64,000 nt of DNA from an uncultured Acidimicrobiales bacterium (GTDB lineage: Bacteria > Actinomycetota > Acidimicrobiia > Acidimicrobiales > Bin134): NCBI GenBank assembly GCA_951813325.1, contig OX638350.1, positions 1,723,029 to 1,787,028 on the forward strand, given 5' to 3'. The stretch's first letter is position 1. The number at the start of each line of letters is the position of its first letter. Position numbers and translations under genes: made by a program. The notes beneath the pieces were generated by a model that was not told the DNA's origin, made no database searches, and worked only from the letters and a program-made list of their open reading frames with translations. This document shows positions 61,057-64,000 of the stretch, piece after piece.

Positions 61057-61914
61057 TCAGCCCATAGACCGCTCAGCAGCAGCCACTGTGTTGGCCATCA
61101 GCATGGTACGGGTCATCGGCCCCACCCCGCCGATTCGGGGGGAGAGCCAGCCCGCCACCTCGGCCACGTCGTCGTCCACGTCCGACACCAGCTTGCCGTC
61201 GGCGAAGCTCACCCCGGCGGCCACCACCGCCGCGCCGGGCTTGACCATGTCGGCCTTCACCATGCGGGGCGCTCCGGCCGCGGCGATGAGGATGTCGGCG
61301 GTGCGGGTGAAACGGGAGATGTCGCCCGCCCCGGTGTGCACCACGGTGACCGCGGCGTTGGCGTTGGGCCGCTTCAGCGACAGCAGGTTGGCCAGAGGGC
61401 GGCCGATGGTGAGGCCCCGGCCGATGACCACCACGTGCTGGCCGGCGATGGGAATGTCGTAGCGCTCCAGCATCAGCTGGATGCCCGCCGGGGTGCAGGC
61501 CAGCGGGGCGTCCACTCCCTGCACCAGCCGTCCCAGGTTCACCGGGTGCAGGCCGTCGGCGTCCTTTTCGGGCCGCACCCGCATCAGCGCGGTCTCATAG
61601 TCGAGGTGGCCGGGGAACGGGTACTGCATGATGTAGGCGTCCACCGCCGGATCGGCGTTGAAGTCGTCCACCACCGCGTCCACCGCGTCTTGGGTGGCGT
61701 CGGCCGGCAGATGCACCTCCCGGGAGGCCATGCCCAGCTCCTGGCAGTCGCGGTGCTTCATGGCCACGTAGTTGGCCGACGGCCCGTCGTCGCCCACCAA
61801 CAGGGTGCCCAATCCCGGAGCCTTGCCCCGCTCGGCCAGCGCGGCGATCCGCCCTGCCAGTCCTTCTTTGATTTCGGCTGACAGCATTTCGCCGTCCAGT
61901 TTGATAGCAGTCAT
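61057..61914 (-). CDS. folD: Bifunctional methylenetetrahydrofolate dehydrogenase/cyclohydrolase FolD (285 aa)
   Basis: Interconverts 5,10-methylene- and 10-formyl-tetrahydrofolate. Key motifs are present: SANYVAMKHRDCQELGM (catalytic Lys), IMQYPFPGH, the conserved KDADGLHPVNLGRL, and the NAD(P)-site VVIGRGLTIGRPLA followed by GGVGPMTRTMLMANT. Length is normal. I chose ATG 61914 (MTAIKLDGE); an ATG at 61938 would add eight residues. Housekeeping gene at the start of the long minus-strand run; a folate role in the catabolic block, for example demethylation, is possible but not implied. Confidence 0.95.
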   Translation of the reverse strand: MTAIKLDGEMLSAEIKEGLAGRIAALAERGKAPGLGTLLVGDDGPSANYVAMKHRDCQELGMASREVHLPADATQDAVDAVVDDFNADPAVDAYIMQYPFPGHLDYETALMRVRPEKDADGLHPVNLGRLVQGVDAPLACTPAGIQLMLERYDIPIAGQHVVVIGRGLTIGRPLANLLSLKRPNANAAVTVVHTGAGDISRFTRTADILIAAAGAPRMVKADMVKPGAAVVAAGVSFADGKLVSDVDDDVAEVAGWLSPRIGGVGPMTRTMLMANTVAAAERSMG

Positions 61915-62083
61915 CGCCCGGAATTCTCTCTCATACATGGGGCGGGCACAATGACAAACCAACCCAGGAGAAGGATCCCATCAGGAGTGTTTGGCCAACA
62001 TGGCTTGTCCCCGCGGTCTTCGAGACGTACGTTGAGTACATAAAGTACGCATATCTTGGTGAGGGGAATGGCCATGCAATTTC

Positions 62084-62281
62084 TCACCTATTCTGAGACT
62101 CGCCGGAGATGCGATCCAACTCGGCATACAAGATCACCATCTCGTCGTCGCCGTCGAACGCCTTGGCGCTGCGGCGCTCCCGCTGGCGCTCATGGCGGGT
62201 CAATCCATCGTCAGCCCGGCGCTGGTCCTCACTGCGGGCCATGGTCTTGTTGAACTGGTCGAGATCTTCTGAGATCGCCAC
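62084..62281 (-). CDS. Hypothetical small charged protein (65 aa)
   Basis: A short hydrophilic ORF with many Asp, Glu, Arg and Lys (QRRADDGLTRHERQRERRSA) and a C-terminal EMVILYAELDRISGES. No family recognised. It could be a real small gene because it stands alone in a region without other genes, but there is no strong ribosome-binding site, so I am unsure. Confidence 0.35.
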   Translation of the reverse strand: MAISEDLDQFNKTMARSEDQRRADDGLTRHERQRERRSAKAFDGDDEMVILYAELDRISGESQNR

Positions 62282-62603
62282 AAGGACCCGCTTTTGGGAT
62301 TCGTCGGCAAACCACTGGTCTGTGCAGCGTTTCCCCTGGTGAAAGCACCCAATTCCAATGCTGCTAGTCTACCAACACCGGTGAGAGTATCCCCTGGGAA
62401 GGCTTCGAACCACCTCGGCATCTCTAATCACGCAGATCCGCGACCTCGTTTCACCGTCGCGAACTTTCCATTGCTTTGCGGATGGTGGGCGCGCATATTG
62501 CCAGACATCGATGAAGGGCACTGTGCCATTTGTGCGTGCAACCAAGAGCCTTGCTATCGCTGTGTTCCTCCGGCTGGCTCTGTCTCGGGCTCAATGTCGA
62601 CAG
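62282..62603. other. Intergenic region without a recognised gene
   Basis: 322 bases between the doubtful small ORF and the stop of the propeller-protein gene. Overlapping open frames in both directions have no family features. I see no strong hairpin. The region is less GC-rich than the genes around it. Confidence 0.4.
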
Positions 62604-64000
62604 CTATCCGACCGGCCCCCAGGGCAGCCCATTGCGGGCGTTGATGGCGTACTGATTCTGTGACCGCGACGTGTCGAACCTGATCGAGGACTTGCGCACA
62701 GAAATGACGCGGCCAGGCGGCTTTTCCGCCGTCCATTCTATTTCGCCGGTTGACGCGTCCAATCGAACGATCTGTTTCTTTTCATGAATTATTGCGATGA
62801 GGAAGGAGCTGTTGCCTTGCGAGTGCACCAGAGAATCGCTGGAGTATCCCTCTGCTGTGGTGTCCAACTCTGTGCGCCAGAGCAGCTCTCCGGATTCGGT
62901 GTCGAACGCGGTCACCGAGGCGCGGCCGGCGTCTGCCCAAGCATGGGGGACATCTCTCATGAACACCCGGCTGCCTGAGGCGATCGGGGGGCCGAAATCC
63001 CAGTCCGTGCCCTCGCGGCCGGCGGCAGTCCAACGCAAGGTGCCCTGGGCATCCAGGCGCGCCAGCTGTGGTGGAGAAGAATCGCCTTCGGCGGAGAAAC
63101 TAAGCGCTACCAGCCAGTCGCCCTCCCCGATGGCGACTGCTTTGGCCACCCCTGCGTGGGCACCGAATTCAGCCCGCCAATTCTCCGCGCCGGTTTTGGC
63201 ATCGATGGCGGTGACTGAGCCCTTGCCGGCGCCGGCCAAGAGGGTATCGTCGGTTGCGGCAAGCAAGAAGCTTGTGTCCCCGAGCGAGAGTTCCCAGGCC
63301 GGGTCGCCGCTTTCAGGGTCGATGGCCATGACTGTTCCTCCCAGGGTGAGCTGAGAGAACGCAATAAACTGATCAGTTCGAAGCGGTCCGGAGGGGTAGT
63401 GGCAGGCACCGCTGCTGAGAGCGCATTCCTCCGTGACGAAGGCGAGGTCCGATCCCACCGACCACAGTTGCATCTCAAGCTGTTCAAGCTCCTCGGCCCG
63501 CCAGTCGTCACCCGAGAAAAGCACAGCTGAAAGCGGAAAATGCGTCGCGCAGAGGATGACTATGGACGGCTCGGGGAATCGGAGGCGTTGGCCGCGTTCA
63601 TTCGAGGAGGCTGCGCCGTACCCGCGGTCGGTGCATGATTCGAAGTAGATCGACACCGCGAGGCCGTCGACCACGAACTGGGTTTGGTCCCAAAGGGACA
63701 CCTCCGAGTTGTCGCTGATGCCAGGAAGGCGGAAAAGCAACTCGGTGCCGTCGGCCAAGGTGATGTTGATGCGGCCGAAAGCAACCTCGGCGTCGCTAGC
63801 TTCATCGAGCCCGGCAACTTCGGGCAGCAAAGCGGTGGGGGCCGGGGCTGGTGTCTCGACTTCTGGGATGGGGCCCGGGGTTGGTGGAATCTCGACTTCT
63901 GGGACAGCGGGCGGAGGATCGGAGGAGTCGGTGAGCCAGATAGCCAAACTGGCCAATCCTGCGCCGATCACAAAAATGACCGCAACCGCCCGTTGCCAGA
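62604..64000 (-). CDS. Membrane-anchored PQQ-like beta-propeller protein, 5' end outside window
   Basis: The frame runs off the right edge; the last residues visible upstream (WQRAVAVIFVIGAGLASLAIW) form a membrane span, so the protein is anchored with its C-terminal part outside the membrane. A Pro/Glu-rich linker (PEVEIPPTPGPIPEVETPAP) follows, then a domain of about 400 residues with PQQ-type propeller repeats: SVTAIDAKTGAENWRAEFG, SVTAFDTESGELLWRTELD and QIVRLDASTGEIEWTAEK. These blades resemble BamB-type and quinoprotein-like repeats; no PQQ-enzyme active site is seen. Its 5' end is missing, so the cytoplasmic part is unknown. Confidence 0.75.
   Translation of the reverse strand, partial: WQRAVAVIFVIGAGLASLAIWLTDSSDPPPAVPEVEIPPTPGPIPEVETPAPAPTALLPEVAGLDEASDAEVAFGRINITLADGTELLFRLPGISDNSEVSLWDQTQFVVDGLAVSIYFESCTDRGYGAASSNERGQRLRFPEPSIVILCATHFPLSAVLFSGDDWRAEELEQLEMQLWSVGSDLAFVTEECALSSGACHYPSGPLRTDQFIAFSQLTLGGTVMAIDPESGDPAWELSLGDTSFLLAATDDTLLAGAGKGSVTAIDAKTGAENWRAEFGAHAGVAKAVAIGEGDWLVALSFSAEGDSSPPQLARLDAQGTLRWTAAGREGTDWDFGPPIASGSRVFMRDVPHAWADAGRASVTAFDTESGELLWRTELDTTAEGYSSDSLVHSQGNSSFLIAIIHEKKQIVRLDASTGEIEWTAEKPPGRVISVRKSSIRFDTSRSQNQYAINARNGLPWGPVG

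Overview
The window looks like a chromosome segment of a high-GC actinobacterium. GTG and TTG starts are common, several genes overlap by 4 bases, and the gene content includes two F420-type luciferase-like enzymes, a DUF35/thiolase pair, a bacterial P450 and two IpdAB-type pairs. Acidimicrobiia, possibly marine or sponge-associated, is my inference from this content and is not proven by it. I saw no rRNA, tRNA, CRISPR array, insertion sequence or phage gene.

Layout. (1) 1-13.2 kb: the 5' end of a broken fibronectin-III (FN3) gene, then a giant secreted protein of about 40 FN3 domains, both on the minus strand. The giant gene holds nine identical 270-bp repeats. (2) 13.5-24.5 kb: acyl-CoA-type catabolism, with two acyl-CoA ligases, SDR dehydrogenases, a DUF35-thiolase-P450-SDR operon and an IpdAB-like pair, resembling steroid or cyclic-terpenoid degradation sets. 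(3) 24.6-29.6 kb: a second large secreted protein, with leucine-rich repeats followed by 21 RCC1-type repeats grouped as three sets of seven. (4) 29.9-32.2 kb: a VOC protein and a third ligase.

(5) 32.3-46.2 kb, plus strand: the most interesting region. It encodes a class III aminotransferase (taurine:pyruvate type), a TauA-like binding lipoprotein made of two fused copies, a TauB-like ATPase with an extra membrane domain, a TauC-like permease, phosphotransacetylase, a TetR regulator, a fused iron-sulfur/NrfD-type membrane subunit, a molybdopterin catalytic subunit without a Tat signal, and sulfoacetaldehyde acetyltransferase (Xsc). Together they read as a complete route: taurine uptake, transamination to sulfoacetaldehyde, cleavage to acetyl phosphate and sulfite, acetyl-CoA formation, and probable sulfite oxidation by a SoeABC-like enzyme.

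(6) 46.7-48.9 kb: a small accessory island with a PIN toxin-antitoxin pair, a DNA methyltransferase and HicAB. (7) 48.9-61.9 kb, minus strand: a second catabolic block with a KstD-like flavoprotein, NTF2-like protein, two luciferase-like oxidoreductases, a second IpdAB-like pair, SDR, acyl-CoA dehydrogenase, a phytoene-desaturase-like flavoprotein, VOC protein, thiolase and FolD. (8) 62-64 kb: a doubtful small ORF and a membrane-anchored PQQ-type beta-propeller protein that runs off the right edge.
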